Positions 44,917 through 55,383 are shown, numbered from the stretch's first letter. The stretch is 64,000 nt of DNA from Caryophanales bacterium UBA6879 (GCA_002449135.1 DKCH01000021.1:1-64000), one strand, 5' to 3'. Notes: generated from the letters alone by a model not told the origin. Numbers and translations: made by a program.

Positions 44917-45735
44917 TCAATGGCCTTTTTTGGAAAGAGAAGCCCTAATAGCTGTTTGATCAATAATTAGTTTAACAATATTTTCTAAAGTTGAATTTGC
45001 CGAGTAATCTGCTTTACAAATATAATTTACACGATCATCATTTAAAAGAGAAATAACTTTATCTTTACAACCACTTGGATAAACTGCAATTGAGGTTCCT
45101 CCATTTTTCTTGCCTAATATCATAGCTGGAATATCTGTCATTCCATCCCCTAAATAAACCATATTTGAGTAAGGAATTCTTCTTTTCTTAGTTTTTGCAT
45201 TAATATCAAAATCATTGGTTTCATCAATAACACCTTTAGATATTCTAAAGAAATATTGAGTTTTTTGAGTATAATTAATGGCAAACGCGGGCCAACAAGC
45301 TTCTTTAGTTTTATTATCAAAAACAAAAGAGCAACCATAAATCTTTTTAAATTTATTAGCAATAGAACTTCCTTCTATAATTTCTTTAGTTCCAGACGAA
45401 ATAATATAATGCTCAACCTTAATGCCTTTAGAATTACCATAGTTGTTAATCCTATCAAACCAAGTTGTAACCCCATTATAATATTTAATATCTTTACCAC
45501 AATTATTTAAAAATTCTCTTGTTAGTGGTATATTTTTTTCTTTGCATTTAGCAATCATCATATACATATATGAAAGAATTCTTTCTACAGTATATTTTTT
45601 AGAGAATTTTTCTGTTTCACCCCAAAATTCTTCACTAGTAAGTCCTAAAGAAGGAATAAAGGAATAATTTTGCATATCGGTAGTACAAAGTGTTTTATCA
45701 AAATCATACATTAAGGCAAGGATACTTTTAGACAT
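44917..45735 (-). CDS. HAD-superfamily phosphatase (PSP-like)
   Basis: 272 residues. Motif 1 is YDFDKTLCTTD (nucleophile Asp), motif 2 is IISSG, and motif 4 is YLGDGMTDIPAM. A large helical cap with EEFWGETEKFSKKYTVERIL follows motif 1. This matches phosphoserine-phosphatase-like HAD proteins that occur as stand-alone genes in Firmicutes; the substrate is unknown. AGGAGG lies before its start. It is separated from comFC on the same strand by 48 bases. Confidence 0.8.
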   Translation of the reverse strand: MSKSILALMYDFDKTLCTTDMQNYSFIPSLGLTSEEFWGETEKFSKKYTVERILSYMYMMIAKCKEKNIPLTREFLNNCGKDIKYYNGVTTWFDRINNYGNSKGIKVEHYIISSGTKEIIEGSSIANKFKKIYGCSFVFDNKTKEACWPAFAINYTQKTQYFFRISKGVIDETNDFDINAKTKKRRIPYSNMVYLGDGMTDIPAMILGKKNGGTSIAVYPSGCKDKVISLLNDDRVNYICKADYSANSTLENIVKLIIDQTAIRASLSKKGH

Positions 45736-45783
45736 AATCTACCTCCTAAGTATATTCTACTAAAAAATCAATAAATGTCGATA

Positions 45784-46455
45784 CTAAAGGGCTATTTTAG
45801 AATAGTAATCTAATGGATTATCATGTGAAATAACTAAGATATCTATTTTTTTTGCTTGTCCTTTTAATAAAATTTTATATGCATTTTTTAAAGAAGAACC
45901 TGTTGTGATAACATCATCAACTAATAAGATTCTTTGATTTTTAATTAAATGTAAATCTTTAAATTTAAAAGCTATTTTATATCTTGTTTCACGATTTGAT
46001 TTCTTTTGTTCCTGTTCATTTTCTTTTTCTAAAACATCTAAGATTTCTAGATTTAAAGGTTTAAAAATTTCCAATAAATGATTAAACCCTCTATCTTGTA
46101 TTTTTTTTAAATTTGAAGGAACTAAAACTATCTTATATTTATGAAATCTAATTTTCAAAAATGGTAAATAATATAATAAAAACAAATCCTTTAATTCATA
46201 ATCATAATTTTCTTTATATTGAATAATTAGCGCTCTAATTTCTTCATTATAAGGTGCTAAGGAATATAAATTTGTGCCTAAAAACTTAATTTTTTCCATT
46301 TTAAATTTTAATTTTTTAAAACATTTAGGACAAAGTAAATGTGTTTTATTAAAAAATGAATTAAAGGTATTCGGATAAAAATTATTAAAGCACAATTTAC
46401 AAACCGGCTTTGAGGTTAGATCTTCTAATTTCATTAATAGCTTCATAAATTGCAT
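45784..46455 (-). CDS. comFC: Competence protein ComFC / phosphoribosyltransferase-like
   Basis: 223 residues: an N-terminal zinc knuckle (CKLCF and CPKCF) and a PRTase-type domain with the PRPP loop ILLVDDVITTGSSLKNA. ComFC acts with ComFA in DNA import for transformation. The frame overlaps comFA by 59 nt from the first ATG; starts at residues 4 or 8 would shorten the overlap. Two genes of the comF locus alone do not prove competence. Confidence 0.88.
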   Translation of the reverse strand: MQFMKLLMKLEDLTSKPVCKLCFNNFYPNTFNSFFNKTHLLCPKCFKKLKFKMEKIKFLGTNLYSLAPYNEEIRALIIQYKENYDYELKDLFLLYYLPFLKIRFHKYKIVLVPSNLKKIQDRGFNHLLEIFKPLNLEILDVLEKENEQEQKKSNRETRYKIAFKFKDLHLIKNQRILLVDDVITTGSSLKNAYKILLKGQAKKIDILVISHDNPLDYYSKIAL

Positions 46456-47539
46456 TTGTTTGATATTCTCCTAAAAAATAGCAGTGACCAGTAGGTGCAT
46501 CTTTTTTTCTACCAACTCTTCCAGCAATTTGTATAAGACCTTCCTTAGTATATAAATCATGATTAGCCATATACACAATAACTTGTAAATTCTTAACAGT
46601 TACACCTCTTTCCAAAATTGCTGTAGTAATTAAATAGGAATATTTATTATTTTTAAAATCTTCAATAATTTTATTTCTTTCATTTTTTAAAGAATGCACA
46701 AATTCACCATTTTTATAAATTCTTTTAACTATAGGAAATATCGTTTCTCCAATTAAAATTGTAGGAACAAAAATAAAAAGTTGTTTATTATCACTTATTA
46801 ATTTTTTCATTAAAAAAAGCAAACTAACTAATAAAGAAACTTTCTTTTTATAAAAAAATGGAACAGGTAATTTATGATGATGATAACGCTCGAAAATTTC
46901 ATAAACCTTACCATTTTTTTGAAAATAATTGATTTCCTCTTTACTAGGAGTTGCACTTAAATATATCAAGCTTCCTTTTGAACTATTTTGTAAAAAATAT
47001 TCTAGCATTGAATTATTTTTAAAAGGAAATGCATCAATTTCATCAATAATTAATAAGTCAAAATATTTATTAAATCGATAAAGTTGATGCGTAGTTAAAA
47101 TAGTAATATCTCCTTTTAAATCAGAGGTATGATTTTGATATAAACTTATAGTTTTAGCTTTAGGAAAAGCATTTTTTATTCTTGGATATAAATCTATAAC
47201 AACATCTTTTCTTGGGATAGCAAAACCAACAGAGCATCCTCTTTGCAAAAAATTCGCAATAGAATAATAAACTAACTCAGTCTTACCAGCTCCGGTAACT
47301 GCATAAACTAATACTTTTTCTTTTTTTAATGCTGAAGATAAAATTTTCCTAGCGATTTCATCTTGTACTTTAGAAAGTCTATAGTCAATTTCTAACTTAA
47401 TTTCGTCCTTGGTTGAAATAGTAAAATTAGAAACTTTTTCTCCATTAAAACTTATACATTTTCTACAATAATATTTATTATCTTTCTTTCCAAAGTATTT
47501 TAATTCAGTATTTCCACATTTTTCACATTTAATATTCAT
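46397..47539 (-). CDS. comFA: Competence DNA-translocating ATPase ComFA
   Basis: About 380 residues. A four-Cys zinc finger (CEKCGN and CRKCISF) precedes a DEAD/DEAH helicase core: Walker A VTGAGKTELVYY, Walker B LLIIDEIDAF, LSATPSKEE, and the late QIAGRVGRKKDAP motif. ComFA helps pull single-stranded DNA into the cytoplasm. ATG 47539 is preferred over GTG 47542. Overlaps comFC. The length is on the short side for ComFA. Confidence 0.9.
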   Translation of the reverse strand: MNIKCEKCGNTELKYFGKKDNKYYCRKCISFNGEKVSNFTISTKDEIKLEIDYRLSKVQDEIARKILSSALKKEKVLVYAVTGAGKTELVYYSIANFLQRGCSVGFAIPRKDVVIDLYPRIKNAFPKAKTISLYQNHTSDLKGDITILTTHQLYRFNKYFDLLIIDEIDAFPFKNNSMLEYFLQNSSKGSLIYLSATPSKEEINYFQKNGKVYEIFERYHHHKLPVPFFYKKKVSLLVSLLFLMKKLISDNKQLFIFVPTILIGETIFPIVKRIYKNGEFVHSLKNERNKIIEDFKNNKYSYLITTAILERGVTVKNLQVIVYMANHDLYTKEGLIQIAGRVGRKKDAPTGHCYFLGEYQTNAIYEAINEIRRSNLKAGL

Positions 47540-47673
47540 CACTATAAATTGGTTATTTTTTTAACTCTTTTATAATTTATTTAAATAAAAGCGTTTACTT
47601 ATATTAAAATCTTGCATTCGATTTTTTTAAAATGCTAATATATAAATGATTTTTTTAGGAGAATAGTATTAAC

Positions 47674-48813
47674 GTGGACCCTGACACATCACATTCGATA
47701 ATTTTTACTGAAACTACCAATACTGTAAATTACAATACAGTATGGGGCATGCCTAGTTATGTATGTTGGATACTTATTGCAGTCTTATTACTTATTTCTG
47801 GAATGTATTCAGCATGTGAAAATGCATATTCTAATTGTAATAAATACCATTTTAAAGCAATGGCAAGTAAAGGAAATGTTACTGCTAAAGTTATTACGCA
47901 TTTAGTAGATTTTTTTGATAATACTTTAGTTACTGTTTTAATTGGAAATAATATTGTTCAAACTTTAATGTCTACTTTATCGGCTATTTTATTTTATAAT
48001 TTATGCCAAATCTATAATTTAGGGGATGGCGTTGAAGCAATACTTTCAACAGTTGTCATGGCTTTTTTAGTCTATGTAATTTCTGATACTTGCCCTAAAA
48101 TTTTATCTAAAGAAATTCCAAATAGAATGGCTTATATTTTAGCTTACCCAGTTTTAATTACAAATATCTTACTTTATCCTGTTATCTTTATTTTTAAAGT
48201 TGTTTTAATATTAGTACATAAAATTTTCAAAATTAAAGATGAAAGCCTTTTAACAAAAGATGATTTACTTCATTCTGTAAATTTAGCAGTAAATCCTGAA
48301 GAAGAAAATTTAACTGATGGAGTACAAAAACAAGAAAAACTTTTTGAAAAAGATGAAAAAACCATAGTAAATAATGTTTTTACCTATGATAGATTAAAAG
48401 TAAAAGATGTTTATACTCCATTTGAAAAAGTATTTAGTATAAATATTGATGATTTAGCTATCAACAAATTAAATTCAATCATTGTAAAAACTGATTTTTC
48501 ACGTTTTCCAATTTATGAAGATGAAAAGAATAATATTATAGGGATTTTAGTTTTAAAAACATATTTCCAAGAATTTTCAAAAGATAATCATTTAGATGTT
48601 AGAAGTATTTTAGAACAACCAATTTTTATTGACTTAGAAGATCCTATTGATGAAGTCTTTGATGAATTAAATGCCAATAAAGTACATTTAGGAATAGTAG
48701 CAGATAAAAATAATAAAATGATTGGAATCATAACAATGGAAGACATATTAGAAGAACTTGTTGATGATATAGATGAAAAACCTGCTCATAAGTTAAAGTG
48801 GAGGTTAAAATAA
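47674..48813 (+). CDS. CNNM/CBS-domain transporter-like membrane protein (CorC/HlyC type)
   Basis: 379 residues. An N-terminal CNNM (DUF21) domain with about four membrane helices (35-56 and further; SGMYSACENAYSNCNKY is the usual SAxE signature) precedes a CBS pair (about 250-370). Such proteins are linked to magnesium or sodium export. The start codon is GTG 47674 with TTAGGAGA about 11 bases ahead. Overlaps the next, similar gene by 1 nt, so two paralogues may form a heteromer. Confidence 0.85.
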   Translation: MDPDTSHSIIFTETTNTVNYNTVWGMPSYVCWILIAVLLLISGMYSACENAYSNCNKYHFKAMASKGNVTAKVITHLVDFFDNTLVTVLIGNNIVQTLMSTLSAILFYNLCQIYNLGDGVEAILSTVVMAFLVYVISDTCPKILSKEIPNRMAYILAYPVLITNILLYPVIFIFKVVLILVHKIFKIKDESLLTKDDLLHSVNLAVNPEEENLTDGVQKQEKLFEKDEKTIVNNVFTYDRLKVKDVYTPFEKVFSINIDDLAINKLNSIIVKTDFSRFPIYEDEKNNIIGILVLKTYFQEFSKDNHLDVRSILEQPIFIDLEDPIDEVFDELNANKVHLGIVADKNNKMIGIITMEDILEELVDDIDEKPAHKLKWRLK

Positions 48814-50165
48814 TGCAAGCACTTATAATTGTTTATTCAATAGCTTTAGTTATTTGCTTAGTATTATCTTTCTTTTTTTCATCATCTGATATGGTTTATG
48901 GCTCAGTTGATCTATTAAGATTTGATAAAGAAAAAATCAAAAAGAAAGGTAGTTACGCAACTGCATTTAAACTAGCAAATAAATACGATAATACTATTTC
49001 AACAATTCTATTATGTAATGATACAGTTAATGCTGGTATTGATTCTTTAGCAACCTTAATTGGTATGAATCTAGCTTATATTGTTTTAAAAAATAATCCA
49101 AATGTTGCTAATATTGCTGAAACTTGGGGTTTAATTGCTTCAATGATAGTCTTAATTTTTAAAATTATGTTTGGTGAAATTATTGCAAAATCTATTGGTA
49201 AAATATATAACTTTAAACTAGCAAAAATTTATGCTAATATTATTAACTTTTTTTACTATTTATTTTATCCTATTACCTTTTTAGTTTCTGGTTTTGGTAA
49301 AGCCGTTACTTATCCAATTACTCACAATATTCAAGATATTGAAATCCAAGAAGATGATTTACACGAAATGGTAAATGATATTAAAAAATCTGGTCAAGTT
49401 GATGAAGATTCGGCCGAAATTTTACATGATGCTATTAAATACACCACAACAGAAGCTTATGAAATTATGACTCCAAGAGTCGATATGTATGCCATTGATA
49501 TTGATGACCCTATAGAAGATATTATAAATGATCCAAAATTATATGAATACACTAGAGTTCCTGTTTATAAAGATACCATTGATAATATTATTGGTTATGT
49601 TAAAACAAAAACACTTATGTTTTCAAAGCTTTCTAAAGAAAAAATTAATTTAAATGATATCCTATTTACTCCTTTACGTTTTCCACGTTCAACCGAAATA
49701 AATGATATTTTAATGGCCTTTAAAAAAGAAAAAGAACATTTTGCCTTAATTATGGATGAATACGGTGGCGTTGAAGGCTTATTAACTATGGAAGACATTT
49801 TAGAAGAAATTGTCGGTGATATTTGGGATGAAAAAGACGATCCTAAAGAAGAATATGTAAAAAGAAGCGATGGTTCATATATTATTGATGGAATGATGAA
49901 CATTGAGGACTTCTTTGATTTATTCGACTTAAATTATGAAGATATTGATACAGAATATGTAACCATAGGTGGTTTTTGCATTGAATTATTAGATGATCAT
50001 TTTGCAAAAGTAGGCCAAGTTATTAAATACCAAGATCTCTACATGAAAGTTTTAGCTTTAGATAAGAACAAATCCATATCTAAATTATTAGTTATTAATA
50101 ACCGTAAAAAAGAAGAAACCATTATTGATAAAATTGCTAAAAACTTAGATAAAAAAGACGAATAA
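48813..50165 (+). CDS. CNNM/CBS-domain membrane protein with transporter-associated C-terminus
   Basis: 450 residues: CNNM domain with about four helices, two CBS motifs (ATEAYEIMTPRVDMYAID start; FALIMDEYGGVEGLLTMEDI end), and a C-terminal CorC/HlyC domain (DGMMNIEDFFDLFDLN, then GGFCIELLDDHFAKVGQ). This second copy has the C-terminal domain that the first lacks. ATG 48813 is served by GGAGG at 48800-48804. Its stop lies one base from the convergent ABC gene's stop, with no terminator. Confidence 0.87.
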   Translation: MQALIIVYSIALVICLVLSFFFSSSDMVYGSVDLLRFDKEKIKKKGSYATAFKLANKYDNTISTILLCNDTVNAGIDSLATLIGMNLAYIVLKNNPNVANIAETWGLIASMIVLIFKIMFGEIIAKSIGKIYNFKLAKIYANIINFFYYLFYPITFLVSGFGKAVTYPITHNIQDIEIQEDDLHEMVNDIKKSGQVDEDSAEILHDAIKYTTTEAYEIMTPRVDMYAIDIDDPIEDIINDPKLYEYTRVPVYKDTIDNIIGYVKTKTLMFSKLSKEKINLNDILFTPLRFPRSTEINDILMAFKKEKEHFALIMDEYGGVEGLLTMEDILEEIVGDIWDEKDDPKEEYVKRSDGSYIIDGMMNIEDFFDLFDLNYEDIDTEYVTIGGFCIELLDDHFAKVGQVIKYQDLYMKVLALDKNKSISKLLVINNRKKEETIIDKIAKNLDKKDE

Positions 50166-50166
50166 T

Positions 50167-51861
50167 TCAATTATATTTTGCTTGCATATTCTCAATTTTA
50201 ATGGTTTTAGTAAAACCTAATTTAGTAGAAAGACGATGAGAAATAGAAATAATTGTCATCTTTTTACTTACTAAATTAATAGCTTTTAATAAACTTTTTT
50301 CACTTAAAGAATCCAAATTAGCAGAGATTTCATCTAAAAGTAAAATTTGTGGATTAAAAACTAATCCACGGGCTAAAGCTAAAAGTTGTTGCTGCCCATA
50401 TGAAAAATCTTCAGGATAATATTTTTGCTGCAAGTCCATTTTAAACTTTTCATTTACATAAGAATAAAGATTAGTTATTTTTAACGCAGATATTACTTGA
50501 TCTATAGTTATACTTTTATCCTTCAAAGTTATTTGATCCATAATAGTTCCATTTACTGGTTTAAACCCTTGTTCAACATATGAAAATAGATAACGTTTAT
50601 AAATACTTGGTATTTTACACGCTTCTAAATTATTAATTAAAACCTTTCCAGAATTTGGCTCATATAATCCAGTAATTAATTTAAACAATGTAGTTTTACC
50701 CGCACCAGTTCTTCCAATTATTGTAACTTTATCATATCTTTTAATATTTAAATTAATATTTTGAAGAACATTATTTTTATTATCATAACTAAATGTCAAA
50801 TTTTCAATTTTAATAATATCTTGATCATTACTATTTAAATCATTTATAGTAATTAAATTATTTTCTTTAACTTTTTCTTCTTCATTTAAAAAGCTCTCAA
50901 CTCTTTTTATTCCTGATAAACCTTCTTGCATTGTTTGCAGTTCTTGCCCAATATTACTAAGAGGTTCAAACAAATTAGAAATCAAAGTTAATAAAGCAGT
51001 AAAATTACCTAATGTGAGATTAAAGGCTGATAGATTTATTTTATTATTATATATAATTAAAACAACAATAATAGCTATAAGACTAGTTTTAATTATTTCA
51101 ATTAATGGTGGAAATATTGCATCATAAAATGAAGTTTTTATACTTACATTATATGAATCATAAAGTTTTTTACTGAATTCTTTTTCTATATATTTTTCTT
51201 TATTTAAATTCCTCAAAGTTAATAAATTAGAAAGATCTTCTGATAAAGTGTTTGATACATTATTAATAAGTTTTCTATTAATAAGTTGATTAGAAAGCAT
51301 TCTTTTCTTAAAAATGTGAGTAATAACATAAATTAATGGAATAAGTACTAAGAAGAACAATCCTATTAAATAAGAAAAAACAAAAATTGAAACTAAAATA
51401 GAAACAATCTTAAACAAAGAAATTATTAACTCTACTAAGCCATTAGAAAACAATGATTCAATAACATAAACATCATCATTAACTCTTGATGTTGATTCAC
51501 CAGTAGGATGTTTACTAAAATAACTAGTCTTTAAATAACTAACTTTTTCAATCATTAAATATCTTAAATGATGAATTATCTTTTGACCTAAATAGTTAAT
51601 AGCATAATTTTCAATAAAAGTCATTAAAGCTATAAACAAATAAGTAGAAAAATAAAGAAAAGAAATAGCAACAATCTTGTTAGATAGTTCATCAAACATG
51701 AAGCTTTTACTTAAATAAGTATCGATAATATAAGAATAAACTAAAGAAGGAATAACACTAGATAAAGATACACCAATAATAGAAATGATAAGGAAAAATG
51801 AAGCTAGTTTATATTTTAAAAAAATGCTTTTCAAAAAGCTTATAAGTTTAAATTTTTCCAT
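50167..51861 (-). CDS. ABC exporter half-transporter (catalytic-site subunit)
   Basis: 564 residues: six membrane helices (about 1-310) and an ATPase domain. Walker A is GRTGAGKTTLFKL, Walker B LLLDEISANLD keeps the catalytic Glu, and the H-loop is ISISHRL. The signature is FSYGQQQ rather than LSGGQ. The partner gene 51863 is one base away, so they likely form a heterodimer. Substrate unknown; multidrug or lipid-type export is the family norm. Confidence 0.88.
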   Translation of the reverse strand: MEKFKLISFLKSIFLKYKLASFFLIISIIGVSLSSVIPSLVYSYIIDTYLSKSFMFDELSNKIVAISFLYFSTYLFIALMTFIENYAINYLGQKIIHHLRYLMIEKVSYLKTSYFSKHPTGESTSRVNDDVYVIESLFSNGLVELIISLFKIVSILVSIFVFSYLIGLFFLVLIPLIYVITHIFKKRMLSNQLINRKLINNVSNTLSEDLSNLLTLRNLNKEKYIEKEFSKKLYDSYNVSIKTSFYDAIFPPLIEIIKTSLIAIIVVLIIYNNKINLSAFNLTLGNFTALLTLISNLFEPLSNIGQELQTMQEGLSGIKRVESFLNEEEKVKENNLITINDLNSNDQDIIKIENLTFSYDNKNNVLQNINLNIKRYDKVTIIGRTGAGKTTLFKLITGLYEPNSGKVLINNLEACKIPSIYKRYLFSYVEQGFKPVNGTIMDQITLKDKSITIDQVISALKITNLYSYVNEKFKMDLQQKYYPEDFSYGQQQLLALARGLVFNPQILLLDEISANLDSLSEKSLLKAINLVSKKMTIISISHRLSTKLGFTKTIKIENMQAKYN

Positions 51862-51862
51862 T

Positions 51863-53620
51863 TTAACTATTTTGCTCCTTATTTTGTAAAGAATATAACA
51901 ACTGATAATTTTTATTATTCTTTAAAAGCTCATTATGAGTAGAAACTTCATATGTTGAATCCCCATTTAAAATAACCACCTGATTAAGTTCTTTAAATGA
52001 TGATAATCTATGTGAAATTAAAATAAGTAATGAACCTTTAAAATCATCTTTAATGTTGCTAATAATCTTTTCCTCTGTTTTTATGTCTATATTTGCAAAA
52101 GGATCATCTAAAATTACTAATCCTTTTTTATTAATAATAGTTCTAGCTAAGGATAACCTTTCTTGTTGTCCTGTAGATAATCTTAAACCACGATTTCCTA
52201 TGATGGTTTTCTCTTTATTATCCATTTTTTGTAAATCCTGGATAAAATCTACTTTTTTTAAAAAAGGTAATATATTTTTCTTTTCATCAAATAATAAATT
52301 TTCTTCTATACTTTTAGTAAACAGTTGATTTTCATGTCCCATATAAGTAATATTACCTGAAATTTCTTCTTGCGAATAATTTTTTAATTCTTTACCAAAC
52401 AAATTAATAGAGCCTTGATAACTAATTTCTTTTAAAAAGACTTTACCTAGTAAAGATTTACCACTTGCAATAGGTCCAGTAATTCCAATCATTTGGTTCT
52501 TTTTTGCTGTTAAATTAAAGTCTTTAATTATACAACTATTATTAACAAAAATAGATACATTTTTAATTATTAATTCATCTGTTTTATTAAGTGCAACCTT
52601 TTCTTTAAATTCTTGATAATTCTTAAATTGCCCCTTAATTCGATTCCAAGAAGATAAGCCGATTTGAATAGAAGAAAACAATTTTGCAGTTCTACTAGCC
52701 TTACTAGCTAAAATAATAAAAGAAGTAAGATAAGTAGTAAATAGACCTAAGGACCAATTTTTATCCAAAATATATGGTATTCTAAGTGAAATAGCATCAC
52801 TTAAAATGATATGTTTTAAACCAAAGCAAAAAATTGGAATAAGTCCTATTAAAGCAATTATTTTGGCTAAAGGTAATAAAGTATCAGTTAATAAATTAGT
52901 TTTAAAAGAATTTTTTTCATAATCAGTTAAATAATTATCATATGTTTTTATTAAATCATTATTACGCCCATATAATTGATAAGTTATAGCATTTTCAAAA
53001 TAATCATAATTAAAAGTAGAAATATTTGAAGACGCTTGCTTAACTTTTGAAGAACACTTATAAATTTTTTTACGCATAATAAAAGTAAAAACAATTGATA
53101 TAAAAACAGGAATTAAGGCATAAAGTGTCATTATATAATCAAAAAATGAAAGATAAATAACATAGAAAACAATAAAAAGTATAGTATCAAAAATTTCAGT
53201 TATTAATTTTCTTAAACCTTCACTAGTATTATTAATATCATAAATGGCATTAGTTAAAAATGGACCAATTCCTCTTGTTTTTATTTCTTCTAATGGTAAA
53301 TTTAAATAGCTATTAAACAAAGAATAACGCATATTAGAAGAGACAATAGCGGCTAAAATTCTTATCAAATATCTTTTAAAAAATCTAAATATTTGGAAAA
53401 AGCAAATGGAAAATAAATATATTAAAAGAATAATTATGATTTTATTATTATTTTCTTTTGCATTTATAGCATCAATTAAAATACCTTGAAAATAAGGGGA
53501 AGCTAATTGCCCAAAATTAAAAAATATCCCACTTATAATAATAAATATTAACAACCAAAAATGAGGTAAAAAATAAGAGGAAACATGATTAGCTTTAGTT
53601 TTTACTTTAATTAATTTCAT
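51863..53620 (-). CDS. ABC exporter half-transporter (degenerate-site subunit)
   Basis: 585 residues with six membrane helices and an ATPase domain. Walker A is GPIASGKS, the signature LSTGQQERL, and Walker B LVILDDPFANID has Asp in place of the catalytic Glu. This Glu-to-Asp change is the mark of the degenerate half of heterodimeric exporters, and the partner keeps Glu. It precedes its partner in the operon; the MATE gene lies 62 bases upstream on the same strand. Confidence 0.88.
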   Translation of the reverse strand: MKLIKVKTKANHVSSYFLPHFWLLIFIIISGIFFNFGQLASPYFQGILIDAINAKENNNKIIIILLIYLFSICFFQIFRFFKRYLIRILAAIVSSNMRYSLFNSYLNLPLEEIKTRGIGPFLTNAIYDINNTSEGLRKLITEIFDTILFIVFYVIYLSFFDYIMTLYALIPVFISIVFTFIMRKKIYKCSSKVKQASSNISTFNYDYFENAITYQLYGRNNDLIKTYDNYLTDYEKNSFKTNLLTDTLLPLAKIIALIGLIPIFCFGLKHIILSDAISLRIPYILDKNWSLGLFTTYLTSFIILASKASRTAKLFSSIQIGLSSWNRIKGQFKNYQEFKEKVALNKTDELIIKNVSIFVNNSCIIKDFNLTAKKNQMIGITGPIASGKSLLGKVFLKEISYQGSINLFGKELKNYSQEEISGNITYMGHENQLFTKSIEENLLFDEKKNILPFLKKVDFIQDLQKMDNKEKTIIGNRGLRLSTGQQERLSLARTIINKKGLVILDDPFANIDIKTEEKIISNIKDDFKGSLLILISHRLSSFKELNQVVILNGDSTYEVSTHNELLKNNKNYQLLYSLQNKEQNS

Positions 53621-53682
53621 TAAAATATTATCTCTTTATAAAAATATCAATTAATATTATATAAAACAATAAAATGCATTTA

Positions 53683-55278
53683 CTATAGTATCTTTCCATC
53701 ACCATACTTTTTAAAGTCATCTATTTCTAATTTATTTTTAAAAACATAAAAATATAAGGCAATAGAAGGAGGAATAATAGCTAAAATCCAGGCAAAGGGG
53801 TGAGCTAAACACACAGATAAATAAGCCCAGCCATAATGAGGACTATTTAAAATGAAATGAGGATTAATAATAGCAGGTAAGAAAAGACAAACTAACACTC
53901 TAGCAACTAATTCTAAAATTCCAGAACATAATGGGAAAAAAGATTTACCCAGTCCTTGAATTGAAGAACGAACAATAAACAAAATACCTAAAATGTAAGT
54001 AGCAGGAGCAATACAATAAAACCACATATTTGTATAAACTTTAACAGCATCAGTAACATAGTCTTTATGTAAGAATAAATATAGTACACCGCCATTAATA
54101 CTTGCTAAAAGTTCAATAAGAGCAATGATTGTACAAATAATAGATGAAATAATAAAAGATTGTTTAATGCCAATTTTAATTCTCTTATAATTTCTAGCCC
54201 CTCTATTTTGCGAACAAAATGATAACATGCTTGCCCCTAAAGCATCCAAAGTAACTTCCAAAAATACTTCAAATTTTGAAGATGGACCAAAAGAAGTTTG
54301 AGCCAAATTAAAAGATAATTGTGATGTAGAATCATAAATAGGGGAAAAATCTACACCAAAATAGTGAAATGGTTTATTATATGTTAAATAATAATTTTTA
54401 GAAAAATTATCAAAAGAAACAACATTATTTTGTAAAACAATTAAGCCAATTGCCAAGATAGAAAATTGAAAAGCCATTGGAAGACCTAACTTTAAATGTT
54501 CATAACAGAAATTCCAACTAAATTTAAAATCCTCTTTTTTAGGTTTTAAATAAGGATATTTTTTAATTGCATAAATATAACAAGCAAAAGCAGCTAAAAA
54601 TTGAGAAATATCTACAGATAAAGCTGCACCAAAAACCCCATTTGCACCTTTTAAACCAAAATCAGGTAAATATTGAGGCATTGCTGCAATAAACAAAAAA
54701 TCAAGTCCAATAGAAAGAAAAGTAGAACCTGCTAAAAACAAAAAAGGAGTTAAAGAATCACCAATACTTCTTAAAAAAGAACAAATTAAATTATAAAAAA
54801 TCTGGGTAAATAAACCAGCATAAATTGTTGTAATAAAGATTTTTGCTGCATGATATGTTTCATAATTATTAGTCTCATTAAGTGAAAGAGCATTAAGCAA
54901 AAAAGGAACTAAAAGTACAGCAATAATTGTTAAAATAATAGAAACTATTAAAGCAAGAAAAGTTTGAGTAACAAAAGACTTTCTCAAACCATCTATATCA
55001 TTTTCACCTTTTTTACCACCAGAAATTACAGAAAAACCAGCAGTACAACCAAAAGCAAATTGTAAAATTAAAAAAACTAATGAATTAGTGTCATCTATAC
55101 CTGTAACATAACTATCAGCTAAATAATGACCACAAATTAATTCATCTATTAATGTATAAGATTGCTGAAACAAATATGATAAGACAATAGGAACCCAAAA
55201 AACTAAAATAACTTTCCATGGTGTACCTTTAGTTAAATCAATTGATTTAAAAAGATTTTTAAATGAATATTTACTCAT
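53683..55278 (-). CDS. MATE-family efflux protein
   Basis: 531 residues with about twelve membrane helices. Characteristic MATE stretches are VPIVLSYLFQQSYTLIDELI in helix 1, GxxxGFSVISGGKKG after helix 2, and a repeat of that layout in the second half. MATE proteins export cations, drugs or metabolites with sodium or protons. It lies upstream of the ABC pair on the same strand. Longer than average (about 450) because of extra outer loops. Confidence 0.87.
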   Translation of the reverse strand: MSKYSFKNLFKSIDLTKGTPWKVILVFWVPIVLSYLFQQSYTLIDELICGHYLADSYVTGIDDTNSLVFLILQFAFGCTAGFSVISGGKKGENDIDGLRKSFVTQTFLALIVSIILTIIAVLLVPFLLNALSLNETNNYETYHAAKIFITTIYAGLFTQIFYNLICSFLRSIGDSLTPFLFLAGSTFLSIGLDFLFIAAMPQYLPDFGLKGANGVFGAALSVDISQFLAAFACYIYAIKKYPYLKPKKEDFKFSWNFCYEHLKLGLPMAFQFSILAIGLIVLQNNVVSFDNFSKNYYLTYNKPFHYFGVDFSPIYDSTSQLSFNLAQTSFGPSSKFEVFLEVTLDALGASMLSFCSQNRGARNYKRIKIGIKQSFIISSIICTIIALIELLASINGGVLYLFLHKDYVTDAVKVYTNMWFYCIAPATYILGILFIVRSSIQGLGKSFFPLCSGILELVARVLVCLFLPAIINPHFILNSPHYGWAYLSVCLAHPFAWILAIIPPSIALYFYVFKNKLEIDDFKKYGDGKIL

Positions 55279-55348
55279 AATTCCAACAACAATAAATATA
55301 GCACTTATTATTTTTCATGATTTATTTTTGTTAAAAAAGCGCTTTAAA

Positions 55349-55383
55349 AAAGTCACTTAACCATTTGCTAAGTGACTTTCCTT
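55349..55383 (-). terminator. Terminator after oleate hydratase
   Basis: On the minus strand AAAGTCACTTA pairs with TAAGTGACTTT around 9 bases and is followed by a T-run. Confidence 0.85.
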
